NCBI GenBank assembly: GCA_937926975.1
Contig: CALBCJ010000014.1
Location: 1-64,000, forward strand
Length of the DNA: 64,000 nt
DNA from: an uncultured Propionibacteriaceae bacterium
GTDB lineage: Bacteria; Actinomycetota; Actinomycetes; Propionibacteriales; Propionibacteriaceae
Reading direction: 5' to 3'
The position numbers and the translations under genes were made by a program. The first letter of the stretch is position 1; the number at the start of each line of letters is the position of its first letter. Below are positions 1 through 9,029 of this stretch, in pieces. The notes under the pieces were generated by a model. It was not told the origin of the DNA, searched no databases, and saw only the letters and a list, made by a program, of their open reading frames with translations.

Positions 1-2
1 AG

Positions 3-2396
3 GCTCGCCCGGCCGACCCCCGCCGTCCGGAGGACCGTCCTGGCGCCGCGGCCCGGTCGGCCGCCCCGCGCCCCGGGGCCCCCACTCCTGGGCCGCGTCC
101 CGGTCCCCGGCCCGGCCCGGCCACGCCCGGCGCTGGTCGTCGGCCGTCCAGCACCCCGCGCCCAGGCAACAACCCGTACGTCTCGTCCCAGGGCATGCGC
201 CGTCCCGCGCGCGGTGAGGGTGCCCAGCCCGGTCAGGGCGAGTCCCGGCTGCCTCGTCCCAGTGGGCTGCGGCCGGGGATGCCCCGCCCGAACCCAGGGA
301 TGATGCCCAAGACCACCTCGCTCGGGGGGCCCTCGGTCCGGGCCCGGGCCGGTGGCGCCGGTGGCCCCGGACGGAGCCGTCCCGGTGGTGGGGCCGGCCG
401 GCCCGGCTTCGGTGGCGGGCCCGGTCCGGTCGGTGGTGGCCGCGGCGGTCGTGGTGGCCGTGGTGGCTCCGGCACCCAGGGCGCCTTCGGGCGCCAGGGA
501 GCAGCGGGCCGTCGGGGACGCAAGTCGAAGAAGCAGCGCCGTCAAGAGTTCGACCAGATGGAGGCCCCGACGATCGGTGGCGTCCGGATCCGTCCCGGTG
601 ACGGGTCCAAGATCCGCCTCGCCCGCGGCGCCTCGCTGACCGACCTGGCAGAGAAGATCGGCGCCGAGCCGGCGACCCTGGTGCAGGTGCTGTTCAACCT
701 CGGCGAGATGGTCACCGCCACCCAGTCTGTGGCCGACGACACCCTGCAGGTGCTGGGCGCCGAGCTGAACTACGACATCGAGGTGGTCTCGCCGGAGGAC
801 GAGGACCGCGAGCTGCTGGAGAGCTTCGACATCGAGTTCGGCGAGAACACCGGTGGCGAGGAGGACCTGGCCCCGCGGCCGCCGATCGTCACCGTCATGG
901 GCCACGTCGACCACGGCAAGACCAAGCTGCTGGACGCGCTGCGCCACAGCAACGTGGTCGCCGGCGAGGCCGGCGGGATCACCCAGGCCATCGGCGCGTA
1001 CCAGGTCGAGACCGAGGTGGACGGCGTCGAGCGTCAGGTCACCTTCATCGACACCCCTGGTCACGAGGCGTTCACCGCGATGCGGGCCCGCGGCGCGAAG
1101 TCGACCGACATCGCGGTGCTGGTGGTCGCGGCCGACGACGGGGTCATGCCCCAGACGATCGAGGCCATGAACCACGCCAAGGCGGCCGAGGTGCCGATCG
1201 TGGTCGCGGTGAACAAGATCGACAAGCCGTCGGCCGACCCGACCAAGGTCCGCGGCCAGCTCACCGAGTTCGGCCTGGTGCCCGAGGAGTACGGCGGCGA
1301 GACCATGTTCGTCGACGTCTCGGCCACCGCGAAGACCGGCCTGGACCAGCTGCTGGAGGCGATCGTGCTGACCGCCGACGCCGAGCTGGACCTGCGGGCC
1401 AACCCGGACATGCCGGCCCAGGGCGTGGCGATCGAGGCCCACCTCGACAAGGGCCGCGGCCCGGTGGCGACGGTCCTGGTGCACCGCGGCACGCTGCGGG
1501 TCGGCGACTCGGTGGTGGCCGGCTCGGCGTACGGCCGAGTGCGGGCCATGGTCGACGACGACGGCAGCACCGTCAGCGAGGCCCCGCCGTCCATGCCGGT
1601 TCAGGTGCTGGGCCTGACCTCGGTCTCCGGGGCGGGCGACAGCTTCCTGGTCGTGGAGGACGACCGCAAGGCCCGTCAGATCGCCGAGCGGCGTGAGTCC
1701 CGGATGCGGGCCGCGCAGCTGGCCCGCTCCACGCGGCGCAAGACGCTGGACCAGCTCTTCGAGCAGCTGGCGAAGGGCGAGACCCAGGAGCTGAAGCTGA
1801 TCCTCAAGGGCGACACCGCCGGCTCGGTGGAGGCGCTGGAGGACGAGCTGCTGAAGATCGAGGTCGGCGAGGAGGTGAGCCTGCGGATCATCGACCGTGG
1901 TGTCGGCGCGATCACCGAGACCAACGTGACCCTGGCCTCGGCCTCGGACGCGGTGATCATCGGCTACAACGTCCGGCCGCAGGGCAAGGCCACCCGGCTC
2001 GCCGACAGCGAGGGTGTCGACATCCGCTACTACTCGGTGATCTACCAGGCGGTGGAGGAGGTCGAGGCGGCTCTGAAGGGCATGCTGAAGCCGGAGTTCG
2101 AGGAGCAAACCCGCGGCCAGGCGGAGATCCGCGAGATCTTCCGGTCCTCGAAGGTCGGCACCATCGCCGGCTGCATGATCATCGACGGCACCATTCGGCG
2201 CCATGCCCAGGCCCGCCTGCTGCGGGACGGGGTGGTGGTCGCCGAGACCAGCATCAACACCCTGCGCCGGGAGAAGGACGACGTCACCGAGGTGCGCGAG
2301 GGGTACGAGTGCGGCATGACGCTCACGAACTACTCCGACATCCGCATCGGTGACGTGATCGAGACCTTCGAGATCGTGGAGAAGCCACGCACCTAG
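3..2396 (+). CDS. infB: Translation initiation factor IF-2 (5' end outside window)
   Basis: IF-2 is the GTPase that brings initiator tRNA to the 30S subunit and promotes 50S joining. The frame is open from the first bases of the window, so the N terminus is missing; 797 residues are visible. The first ~170 visible residues are Gly/Pro/Arg-rich low complexity, as is usual in actinobacterial IF-2. Then come a basic KSKKQRRQEF stretch, the N-terminal IF-2 domain and the G domain: G1 GHVDHGKT (about nt 900-923), G3 DTPGHEAF (about nt 1050-1073) and G4 NKID. Domains II-IV follow to the end. It stands at the head of infB-rbfA-truB-ribF. Identity is certain; only the true start is unknown. Confidence 0.97.
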   Translation, partial: ARPADPRRPEDRPGAAARSAAPRPGAPTPGPRPGPRPGPATPGAGRRPSSTPRPGNNPYVSSQGMRRPARGEGAQPGQGESRLPRPSGLRPGMPRPNPGMMPKTTSLGGPSVRARAGGAGGPGRSRPGGGAGRPGFGGGPGPVGGGRGGRGGRGGSGTQGAFGRQGAAGRRGRKSKKQRRQEFDQMEAPTIGGVRIRPGDGSKIRLARGASLTDLAEKIGAEPATLVQVLFNLGEMVTATQSVADDTLQVLGAELNYDIEVVSPEDEDRELLESFDIEFGENTGGEEDLAPRPPIVTVMGHVDHGKTKLLDALRHSNVVAGEAGGITQAIGAYQVETEVDGVERQVTFIDTPGHEAFTAMRARGAKSTDIAVLVVAADDGVMPQTIEAMNHAKAAEVPIVVAVNKIDKPSADPTKVRGQLTEFGLVPEEYGGETMFVDVSATAKTGLDQLLEAIVLTADAELDLRANPDMPAQGVAIEAHLDKGRGPVATVLVHRGTLRVGDSVVAGSAYGRVRAMVDDDGSTVSEAPPSMPVQVLGLTSVSGAGDSFLVVEDDRKARQIAERRESRMRAAQLARSTRRKTLDQLFEQLAKGETQELKLILKGDTAGSVEALEDELLKIEVGEEVSLRIIDRGVGAITETNVTLASASDAVIIGYNVRPQGKATRLADSEGVDIRYYSVIYQAVEEVEAALKGMLKPEFEEQTRGQAEIREIFRSSKVGTIAGCMIIDGTIRRHAQARLLRDGVVVAETSINTLRREKDDVTEVREGYECGMTLTNYSDIRIGDVIETFEIVEKPRT

Positions 2397-2461
2397 CAGG
2401 CAGCACCAGGCTGGGCCGTCGGTCACTCAGGCCGGCGGCCCAGTCGTCAGGAGGGAGAACC

Positions 2462-2902
2462 ATGACCAGCCCACACGCCCTGAAGCGGGCCGAGCAGATC
2501 AAGCAGATCGCGGCCGAGATGCTGGAGAAGCGGGTCAAGGATCCCCGGCTCGGCTTTGTCACCATCACCGACGTCCGGCTCAGCCGTGACGGCCGGGAGT
2601 GCACTCTGTTCTACACGGTCCTCGGCAGTGCGAAGGAGGTCGCCGACTCCGCAGCCGCCCTGGACGCCGCCAAGGGCCAGGTCCGTACCACGGTCTCGCG
2701 CCAGCTGGGGCTGAAGTTCGCGCCCACGATCACCTTCGTCCACGACGCGATGCCCGAGTCCAGCGCCCACATCGAGGAGCTGCTGGCGCAGGCCCGGGCC
2801 GGTGACGCCCAGGTGGCCGCCCAGGCCCAGGGGGCGCAGTACGCGGGGGAGGCCGACCCGTACCGCAAGCCGGCTGACGAAACCGCCGGCGACCAGGAGT
2901 GA
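2462..2902 (+). CDS. rbfA: Ribosome-binding factor A
   Basis: This 146-residue protein assists late 30S subunit maturation, acting on the 5' region of 16S rRNA. The conserved RbfA fold is recognisable from RAEQIKQIAAEMLEKRVKDP at the N terminus, through the VTITDVRLSRD and LFYTVLG strands, to the PTITFVHD strand. The tail after about residue 110 is Ala/Gln-rich and probably disordered. The ATG is preceded by a good Shine-Dalgarno (AGGAGGGAG). It lies 65 nt after infB and its stop overlaps the GTG start of truB (GTGA), which indicates translational coupling. Confidence 0.96.
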   Translation: MTSPHALKRAEQIKQIAAEMLEKRVKDPRLGFVTITDVRLSRDGRECTLFYTVLGSAKEVADSAAALDAAKGQVRTTVSRQLGLKFAPTITFVHDAMPESSAHIEELLAQARAGDAQVAAQAQGAQYAGEADPYRKPADETAGDQE

Positions 2903-3795
2903 GCACCACCTCGGGCCTGCTGGTCGTCGACAAGCCAGGCGGCTGGACCTCGCACCAGGTGGTGGGGCGGGTCCGGCGGCTGGCAGGCACCCGCAAGGTC
3001 GGGCACGCCGGCACCCTGGACCCGATGGCGACAGGGGTGCTGGTGGTCGGGGTGAACCGGGCCACCCGGCTGCTGGGGCACCTGGCCCGGCACGACAAGC
3101 GGTATCTGGCGACCATCCGGCTCGGGCAGGCCACCGTCACTGACGACGCCGAGGGCGAGGTTGTCGACAGCCCCGGCGCTGCCGGGATCAGCCTGGGCCA
3201 GGTGGAGCCGGTGCTGGGCCGGCTCACCGGCGAGATCTCGCAGGTGCCGTCGGCGGTCTCGGCGATCAAGGTCGACGGGCGCCGCTCGTACGCCCGGGTC
3301 CGGGCGGGGGAGCAGGTGGAGCTCGCGGCCCGGCAGGTCAGCGTGACCCGGTTCGAGGTGCTCACCAGCCGGTCGGCCACGGTCGGCGGGGTCGAGGTGC
3401 TGGACCTCGACGTCGACGTCGAGTGCTCGTCGGGGACGTACGTGCGGGCCCTGGCCCGCGACCTGGGCCGGCTGCTCGGCAGTGCCGGGCACCTGACCGC
3501 GCTGCGGCGGACCCGAGTCGGCCCGTTCACCCTGGACCAGCCGCACCTGGGCCCCTCCCTCGCCGAGCTGCCCAAGCAGGCCTGGCTCTCGATGGCCGCC
3601 GCAGCCCGGCTCTGCTTCCCGGTCGTCGAGGTCACCGCCGACCAGGCCCGCGAGCTGGCGAACGGCCGGCCGCTGCCGTACCCGGTCAGCGAGCTGAGCG
3701 CCGCGGTCGGGCCGGGCGAGGTACTGCTCGGGCTGTACGGGCCTGACGGTGGCCGGCCGGTCGCCGTGCTGCAGAACCCAGGAGAGGATCGATGA
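2899..3795 (+). CDS. truB: tRNA pseudouridine(55) synthase TruB
   Basis: TruB isomerises U55 in the T-loop of tRNAs. The 298-residue protein shows the N-terminal LLVVDKPGGWTSHQVV motif and the catalytic-Asp motif GTLDPMATGVL (Asp41). The KRYLATIRLGQATVTDD and SAVSAIKVDGRRSYARVRAGE segments of the TruB_N domain follow, then a C-terminal extension of the kind seen in actinobacterial TruB. GTG start, overlapping the rbfA stop by 4 nt; the end overlaps ribF (ATGA). Length is normal for actinobacteria. Confidence 0.96.
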   Translation: MSTTSGLLVVDKPGGWTSHQVVGRVRRLAGTRKVGHAGTLDPMATGVLVVGVNRATRLLGHLARHDKRYLATIRLGQATVTDDAEGEVVDSPGAAGISLGQVEPVLGRLTGEISQVPSAVSAIKVDGRRSYARVRAGEQVELAARQVSVTRFEVLTSRSATVGGVEVLDLDVDVECSSGTYVRALARDLGRLLGSAGHLTALRRTRVGPFTLDQPHLGPSLAELPKQAWLSMAAAARLCFPVVEVTADQARELANGRPLPYPVSELSAAVGPGEVLLGLYGPDGGRPVAVLQNPGEDR

Positions 3796-4676
3796 CAAGG
3801 CAGTGCTCGGTGGTCGTGATCGGCAACTTTGACGGCGTCCACGCCGGTCACCGCCAGCTGATGGCCAGGGCTCAGGCCGAGGCGCCCCAGCTGCCGCTGG
3901 TCGCGGTCACCTTCTGGCCGCACCCGGTCGCCGTGCTGCGCCCAGACCGGGCCCCGCAGCTGCTGTGCAGTCTGCCGGAGCGAATCCAGCTGCTGCGGGA
4001 GGCTGGTGCCCGGGATGTCCGGGTAGTCGAGTTCACGCCCCGGACGGCGGCCTGGTCGCCGGAGCACTTCGTCGAGTTCACCCTGCTTCCGCTGCGGCCG
4101 AAAGTGGTCGTGGCGGGGGAGAACTTCCGCTTCGGGCGCGGGGCCACCGGGACCGGCCAGATGCTGCGGGAGCTCGCGGCCGGGCGCTTTCAGGTGATCT
4201 CGCTGCCCCTGGTCAAGGACCAGGAGATCCTCTCGTCGAGCCGGGTCCGTGACGCGCTAGAGGCCGGTGACGTGCAGCAGGCGGCCCAGGTGCTGGGCCG
4301 CCCGTACCGGTTCAGCGGGATCGTGGTCCTCGGTGACCAGCGTGGTGCGACCATCGGCTTCCCGACCGCGAACCTGACCGTGCCGCCCGACCGGGCCTGC
4401 CCCCGCGACGGGGTCTACGCCGGCTGGCTGACCAGGCTCGACACCGGCCAGCGGTACCCGGCGGCGATCTCGGTCGGCACGAACCCGACCTTCGACGGAG
4501 CCCAGCGCCGGGTCGAGACGTACGTGCTCGACCACGACGACCTCGAGCTGTACGGGGTGGAGGTCGGGATCGACTTCGTCGAGCGGCTGCGCGGCCAGAT
4601 CCGCTTCGACTCGGTCGAGGCCCTCGTGGAGCAGATGACCAACGACGTCGCTCAGACCCGGCAGGTCCTGGCCTGA
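3792..4676 (+). CDS. ribF: Bifunctional riboflavin kinase / FAD synthetase
   Basis: RibF phosphorylates riboflavin to FMN and adenylylates FMN to FAD. The N-terminal nucleotidyltransferase domain has GNFDGVHAGH (residues 11-20) and the ISSSRVR-like motif, seen here as LSSSRVRDAL. The C-terminal flavokinase domain has GATIGFPTANLTVP and YPAAISVGTNPTFDG. The 294-residue length is normal. The ATG overlaps the truB stop and is preceded by GGAGAGGATC. It ends the infB-truB run and converges on the GNAT gene 3 nt downstream. Confidence 0.96.
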   Translation: MTRQCSVVVIGNFDGVHAGHRQLMARAQAEAPQLPLVAVTFWPHPVAVLRPDRAPQLLCSLPERIQLLREAGARDVRVVEFTPRTAAWSPEHFVEFTLLPLRPKVVVAGENFRFGRGATGTGQMLRELAAGRFQVISLPLVKDQEILSSSRVRDALEAGDVQQAAQVLGRPYRFSGIVVLGDQRGATIGFPTANLTVPPDRACPRDGVYAGWLTRLDTGQRYPAAISVGTNPTFDGAQRRVETYVLDHDDLELYGVEVGIDFVERLRGQIRFDSVEALVEQMTNDVAQTRQVLA

Positions 4677-4679
4677 GCC

Positions 4680-5171
4680 TCAGTCGAGGTAGCGCAGGCT
4701 CTTGCGGTAGATCGCGTCGTGGTAGACGGGCTTGTCATCGGGGCTGTCGACGCCCTCGACGACACCGGTCTCGGACAGCCGGTGGTTGCCGGTCGGCTCG
4801 TACCCGAGGCTCACGTACAGCGGGACCGCGCGGTAGTTGTCTGGGTCGACCCCGAGGAAGACCTCCTTGAAGCCGAGCTCGTGGGCGAGCTGCTGCACGA
4901 ACTCGTCCAGCACCGTGCCGACGCCCTGCCGGCGGGCGTGCTGGTAGACGTACATGTTGCGCAGCTCGGGCTGCATCTCGCCCTCGGACACATCAAGCAC
5001 CACGGTGCCGTGAGGGTCCGTCCCGCGGATCGCGATGATGTAGTAGCAGCTGCCACCGGCTGCCTCGGTGAAGCGCCGGTCACAGACATAGTCGTCGGTG
5101 CGGTCCTCCAGCGCCCGCAGCGCCGGAAGGTCCTCGGAGGTCACCATGCGGACCACGATCGGATCAGCCAT
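4680..5171 (-). CDS. GNAT family N-acetyltransferase
   Basis: The 163-residue protein is a single GNAT domain. It has a VRMVTSEDLPALRALEDR start, the acetyl-CoA-binding segment VYQHARRQGVGTVLDEFVQQ (motif A R/QxxGxG/A) and a C-terminal VPLYVSLGYEPTGNHR, where the usual Tyr sits. The acceptor substrate cannot be told from sequence. It starts with ATG after an AGGGAG Shine-Dalgarno on the minus strand and points toward ribF. No conserved partner gene suggests a role. Confidence 0.85.
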   Translation of the reverse strand: MADPIVVRMVTSEDLPALRALEDRTDDYVCDRRFTEAAGGSCYYIIAIRGTDPHGTVVLDVSEGEMQPELRNMYVYQHARRQGVGTVLDEFVQQLAHELGFKEVFLGVDPDNYRAVPLYVSLGYEPTGNHRLSETGVVEGVDSPDDKPVYHDAIYRKSLRYLD

Positions 5172-5382
5172 ACGTACTCCCTATGCACTGGGTGACGAAT
5201 AGTGTCGAACTTATCCGATGCTCGGGCCGGTGGCACCGGCCCGGGAGCGGCTGTGGACGCAGGTTTCGCCTCGATCGCTGCTGCTGAGGGTGCTTCGTCG
5301 GGCCTGTTGTGGCCCGGGGCGACGACCCGCCGGTCGGCTCTGGCGGGCGTGGCGCGATTTCACCAAGTCAGGCCGCCACTGA
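5172..5382. other. Intergenic region between GNAT gene and rpsO promoter
   Basis: No credible gene is seen here. The only clear structure is a hairpin at 5224-5242 (GGGCCGGT, loop GGC, ACCGGCCC). It has no T-run and lies between two divergent transcripts, so its role is unclear. Confidence 0.4.
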
Positions 5383-5485
5383 TAGCCTGAGCGGTGCCGT
5401 CGATCGGCCGCGAACGCCCAAGCGCCTCACCTGCACCGTGCAACCGAGGCATCGCGCAACGGGAAACACGGAGGGAGAGCACGCT
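5383..5485 (+). promoter_or_regulatory. rpsO promoter (-10 TAGCCT) and ~90-nt leader
   Basis: A -10 box TAGCCT at 5383-5388 would start transcription near 5395 and leave a leader of about 90 nt before the rpsO ATG. S15 autoregulates through its own mRNA leader in several bacteria, so the leader may be an S15 binding site. That is inferred from the family; no specific S15 motif was identified. Confidence 0.5.
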
Positions 5486-5749
5486 ATGGACGCTGCGACG
5501 AAGAAGAAGATCATCGAAGAGTACGCGACTACCCCGGGCGACACGGGCTCTCCCGACGTCCAGATCGCGCTGCTCACCAAGCGGATCTCGCACCTCACCG
5601 AGCACCTCAAGGTGCACAAGGGTGACCACCACAGCCGCCGCGGCCTGATGCTGCTCGTCGGTCAGCGTCGGCGGCTGCTGAACTACGTCGCCAAGAACGA
5701 CATTGAGCACTACCGTCGCCTGATCGAACGCCTCGGTCTGCGCCGGTGA
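5486..5749 (+). CDS. rpsO: 30S ribosomal protein S15
   Basis: S15 is a primary 16S rRNA-binding protein of the 30S platform. The 87-residue sequence matches the family along its whole length, with KKKIIEEYATTPGDTGSPDV, LTKRISHLTEHLKVHKGDHH, SRRGLMLLVGQRRRLLNYV and the terminal IERLGLRR. The ATG at 5486 follows a GAGGGAGAG Shine-Dalgarno; upstream in-frame codons have no family similarity and were excluded. pnp follows after a strong hairpin, the common rpsO-pnp pairing. Confidence 0.97.
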   Translation: MDAATKKKIIEEYATTPGDTGSPDVQIALLTKRISHLTEHLKVHKGDHHSRRGLMLLVGQRRRLLNYVAKNDIEHYRRLIERLGLRR

Positions 5750-5757
5750 CTCGCTTC

Positions 5758-5783
5758 GGCCCGCCCACCACCTGGGCGGGCCG
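5758..5783 (+). terminator. Hairpin terminator after rpsO
   Basis: A perfect 10-bp stem (GGCCCGCCCA / TGGGCGGGCC) with loop CCACC lies 8 nt after the rpsO stop. It is followed by GTTG rather than a T-run, as is common in GC-rich actinobacteria. It may terminate, or act as an RNA processing site between rpsO and pnp. Confidence 0.7.
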
Positions 5784-5972
5784 TTGCCACAACTTCACAT
5801 CACAGCAACACACCTAGCGAGCAGGCCAGTCACGAGCGGAACGGCGGTCCTCGGTAGTGGGCAACGGGTCGGCACACCGCCCCGCGGCCCTCGATCGAAG
5901 ACCGGTTCCCGGTCCGTCGGGTGCAGGCGCAGGTCGCCACCGACCGTGCTCGCGCAACCGAAAGGAGGACCC

Positions 5973-8168
5973 GTGGAGGGTCCCGATCTCCAGCTCACCG
6001 AAGCCGTCATCGACAACGGTCGCCACGGCAAGCACGTCGTACGCTTCGAGTCTGGGCTGCTGGCCCGCCAGGCCGACGGCTGCGTCTCGGTCTACATCGA
6101 TGACGACACCATGGTCCTCGCCGCCACCACCGCCTCCAGCAGCCCCCGAGACGGGATCGACTTCTTCCCGCTGACGGTGGACGTCGAGGAGCGGATGTAC
6201 GCCGCCGGCCGGATTCCCGGCTCGTTCTTCCGCCGCGAGGGCCGTCCCTCGGAGGGAGCGATCCTGGCTGCTCGGCTGATCGACCGTCCGCTGCGTCCGT
6301 GCTTCACCAAGGGCCTGCGCAACGAGGTCCAGGTCGTGGCCACGGTGATGGCGCTCAACCCGCAGGTCCTGTACGACGTGGTCGCCATCAATGCCGCCTC
6401 GGCGTCGACCACCCTGGCCGGGCTGCCGTTCTCCGGCCCGGTCGGCGGGGTCCGGGTGGCCCTGATCGGCTCGGACTGGGTCGCCTTCCCAACCGTGGAG
6501 CAGCTCGAGGACGCCGCCTTCGACATGGTCGTGGCTGGCCGGGTGCTGCCCGACGGTGACGTGGCGATCATGATGGTTGAGGCCGAGTCCACCGAGCACA
6601 CCTGGAACCTGGTCCGCTCCGGGCGGACCGCGCCGACCGAGGAGGTCGTGGCTCAGGGGCTGGAGGCCGCGAAGCCGCACATCAAGGCGCTCTGCGACGC
6701 GCAGGCCGAGCTGGCGACCCGGCTGCCGAAGGCCACCAAGCAGTTCCCGGTCTTCCTCGACTACGAGGCTGACGTGTACGAGGCGGTCGCCGCTGCCGCC
6801 ACCGAGCGGGTCGCCACGGTCAGCTCGGTCCCGGGCAAGCAGGACCGTGAGGCCGCCACCGAGGAGCTGCTGGCCGAGCTGCAGGCTGAGCTGGCCGAGA
6901 CCTTCGAGGGCCGCGAGAAGGAGGTCACCGGCGCGTACCGGGCGCTGACGAAGAAGGTCGTCCGGCACCGGACGCTGACCGAGAAGGTCCGCATCGACGG
7001 GCGCGGGGTGCGTGACATCCGGACCCTGTCCTGCGAGGTCGGGGTGCTGCCTCGGGTCCACGGCTCGGCGCTGTTCATGCGTGGCGAGACCCAGATCCTG
7101 GGCGTGTCGACGCTGAACATGCTCGACATGGAGCAGAAGCTCGACACCCTGGCGCCGGAGACCAGCAAGCGCTACATGCACAACTACAACTTCCCGCCGT
7201 ACTCCACCGGTGAGACCGGCCGGGTCGGCTCACCGAAGCGGCGTGAGATCGGCCACGGCGCCCTCGCTGAGCGGGCCCTGGTGCCGGTGCTGCCGACCCG
7301 CGAGGAGTTCCCGTACGCGATCCGCCAGGTCTCCGAGGCGCTGGGCTCGAACGGCTCCACCTCGATGGGCTCGGTCTGCGCCTCGACCCTGTCGCTGCTT
7401 AACGCCGGTGTGCCGCTCAAGGCCCCGGTGGCCGGCATCGCGATGGGCCTGATGAGCGAGGAGATCGACGGGAAGCGCCACTACGTGGCCCTGACCGACA
7501 TTCTCGGCGCCGAGGACGCCCTCGGTGACATGGACTTCAAGGTCGCCGGGACCAGGGACTTCGTCACCGCGCTGCAGCTGGACACCAAGCTCGACGGGAT
7601 CCCCGCCGATGTCCTCGCCGGTGCCCTGGTGCAGGCCCGGGAGGCCCGCTTCACGCTGCTCGACGTGATGGCTGAGGCCATCGCCACCCCCGACGAGATG
7701 AGCCCGTTCGCGCCTCGGATCATCACAGTCCGGGTGCCGGTCGACAAGATCGGCGAGGTGATCGGGCCCAAGGGGAAGGTGATCAACCAGATCCAGGACG
7801 ACACCGGCGCGAACCTGTCGATCGAGGACGACGGCACCGTCTACATCGGCGCCGACAACGGCGAGGCCGCCGAGGCGGCTCGGGACATGGTGAACGCGAT
7901 CGCCAACCCGCAGCTGCCGAAGACCGGTGAGCGCTACCTCGGCACCGTGGTCAAGCTGACCGCCTTCGGGGCCTTTGTCTCGCTGCTGCCCGGCAAGGAC
8001 GGTCTGCTGCACGTCTCCAAGCTGCGGGCGCTGGCCGGTGGCTCGCGGGTCGAGAACGTCGAGGACGTGCTGTCGGTGGGTCAGAAGCTCCAGGTCGAGA
8101 TCTCCGACATCGACGACCGCGGCAAGCTGTCGCTGGTGCCGGTTGTGGAGCAGGCCGAGACCGACTAG
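5973..8168 (+). CDS. pnp: Polyribonucleotide nucleotidyltransferase (PNPase)
   Basis: PNPase is a phosphorolytic 3'-5' exoribonuclease. The 731-residue protein has two RNase PH domains (first from LTEAVIDNGRHGKHVVRFE; second around KVRIDGRGVRDIRTLSCEVG, with GRVGSPKRREIGHGALAERAL). A KH domain (DKIGEVIGPKGKVINQIQDD) and an S1 domain (GERYLGTVVKLTAFGAFVSL) complete it. The chosen GTG at 5973 has an excellent Shine-Dalgarno (AAAGGAGGAC) 3 nt upstream, and the protein begins where the family does; the open frame further upstream is not conserved. This is the long actinobacterial (GpsI) form. Confidence 0.96.
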   Translation: MEGPDLQLTEAVIDNGRHGKHVVRFESGLLARQADGCVSVYIDDDTMVLAATTASSSPRDGIDFFPLTVDVEERMYAAGRIPGSFFRREGRPSEGAILAARLIDRPLRPCFTKGLRNEVQVVATVMALNPQVLYDVVAINAASASTTLAGLPFSGPVGGVRVALIGSDWVAFPTVEQLEDAAFDMVVAGRVLPDGDVAIMMVEAESTEHTWNLVRSGRTAPTEEVVAQGLEAAKPHIKALCDAQAELATRLPKATKQFPVFLDYEADVYEAVAAAATERVATVSSVPGKQDREAATEELLAELQAELAETFEGREKEVTGAYRALTKKVVRHRTLTEKVRIDGRGVRDIRTLSCEVGVLPRVHGSALFMRGETQILGVSTLNMLDMEQKLDTLAPETSKRYMHNYNFPPYSTGETGRVGSPKRREIGHGALAERALVPVLPTREEFPYAIRQVSEALGSNGSTSMGSVCASTLSLLNAGVPLKAPVAGIAMGLMSEEIDGKRHYVALTDILGAEDALGDMDFKVAGTRDFVTALQLDTKLDGIPADVLAGALVQAREARFTLLDVMAEAIATPDEMSPFAPRIITVRVPVDKIGEVIGPKGKVINQIQDDTGANLSIEDDGTVYIGADNGEAAEAARDMVNAIANPQLPKTGERYLGTVVKLTAFGAFVSLLPGKDGLLHVSKLRALAGGSRVENVEDVLSVGQKLQVEISDIDDRGKLSLVPVVEQAETD

Positions 8169-8188
8169 CCCGGTTCACCGTCTGAAAT

Positions 8189-8234
8189 CGGGCCGCCGCC
8201 GGTGTCTGCTCCCTGCAGAACCGGCGGCGGCCCG
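8189..8234 (+). terminator. Hairpin terminator after pnp
   Basis: A perfect 15-bp stem (CGGGCCGCCGCCGGT at 8189-8203, complement at 8220-8234) encloses a 16-nt loop, 20 nt after the pnp stop. There is no T-run. The stem ends 29 nt before the dapB start. Confidence 0.75.
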
Positions 8235-8263
8235 TCACAATGGTGGGGTTGAGGGGAGGAATT

Positions 8264-9004
8264 GTGCGGGTAGCGGTCTTCGGGGTGCACGGCAGGATGG
8301 GCAGCGAGGTCTGCCGGGCGGTCACTCTCAGCCCGGACCTCGAGCTGGTAGCCGGTCTGAACGCCGGCGACAGCCGCAAGGAGGCCCGCAAGGCCGAGGT
8401 CGTGATCGACTTCACCCATCCCGACTCGGTGATGGACAACGTCTTGTGGTGCATTGAGAACGGTCGGCACGTGGTGGTCGGCACCAGCGGCTTCACCGAG
8501 CAGCGGTACGACCAGGTGCGGCAGTGGCTGGGGCCGGACCCGTCGGTCGGGGTCCTGGTGGCAGCGAACTTCTCGATCGGCGCGGTGCTGATGATGCACT
8601 TCGCCCAGATCGCGGCCCGGCACTACGAGTCGGTGGAGGTTGTCGAGCTGCACCACCCGAGCAAGGTCGACGCCCCCTCCGGCACGGGGGTGTCGACGGC
8701 CGAGCAGATCGCGGCGGTACGGGCGGAGGCCGGCCTGGGCCCGGTGCCCGACGCGACCGTGCAGGAGCTGCCCGGCGCTCGGGGCGCGGTGGTGGCCGGG
8801 GTGCACGTCCACAGCGTTCGGCTCGGGGGGCTGCTGGCCCACCAGGAGGTGCTGTTCGGCTCGTCGGGGGAGACCCTGACCATTCGGCACGACTCGATGG
8901 ACCGGGCCTCGTTCATGCCCGGGGTGCTCAGCGCGGTCCGCTGGCTTCCGACCCACCCGGGGCTGACGATCGGGATCGGCCCGCTGCTGGGCCTGGGCGG
9001 CTGA
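8264..9004 (+). CDS. dapB: 4-hydroxy-tetrahydrodipicolinate reductase
   Basis: DapB carries out the NAD(P)H-dependent reduction in the diaminopimelate/lysine pathway. The 246-residue protein has the dinucleotide-binding motif GVHGRMG (residues 7-13) and the DapB signature ELHHPSKVDAPSGT, with catalytic His130/His131 and Lys134. The C-terminal segment is VLSAVRWLPTHPGLTIGIGPLLGL. GTG at 8264 was chosen because GAGGGGAGGA lies directly before it; an upstream ATG at 8240 has no Shine-Dalgarno. thyX and dapA, common neighbours between dapB and rnj in actinobacteria, are absent here. Confidence 0.95.
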   Translation: MRVAVFGVHGRMGSEVCRAVTLSPDLELVAGLNAGDSRKEARKAEVVIDFTHPDSVMDNVLWCIENGRHVVVGTSGFTEQRYDQVRQWLGPDPSVGVLVAANFSIGAVLMMHFAQIAARHYESVEVVELHHPSKVDAPSGTGVSTAEQIAAVRAEAGLGPVPDATVQELPGARGAVVAGVHVHSVRLGGLLAHQEVLFGSSGETLTIRHDSMDRASFMPGVLSAVRWLPTHPGLTIGIGPLLGLGG

Positions 9005-9016
9005 ACCGGCCATGGC

Positions 9017-9029
9017 TAGTCTGAGTACT
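9017..9029 (+). promoter_or_regulatory. Leaderless-type promoter (-10 TAGTCT) for small leader ORF
   Basis: TAGTCT at 9017-9022 is followed by 7 nt and then ATG at 9030, so the transcript would begin at or next to the start codon of a 17-codon ORF. Confidence 0.5.

Noticed and set aside
3..540. Gly/Pro/Arg-rich repetitive stretch at the window start taken as a PE_PGRS-like or collagen-like gene
   Set aside because: It is in frame with infB and typical of the actinobacterial IF-2 N terminus.
2611..3798. Minus-strand open frame opposite rbfA and truB
   Set aside because: Shadow frame; rbfA and truB on the plus strand are certain.
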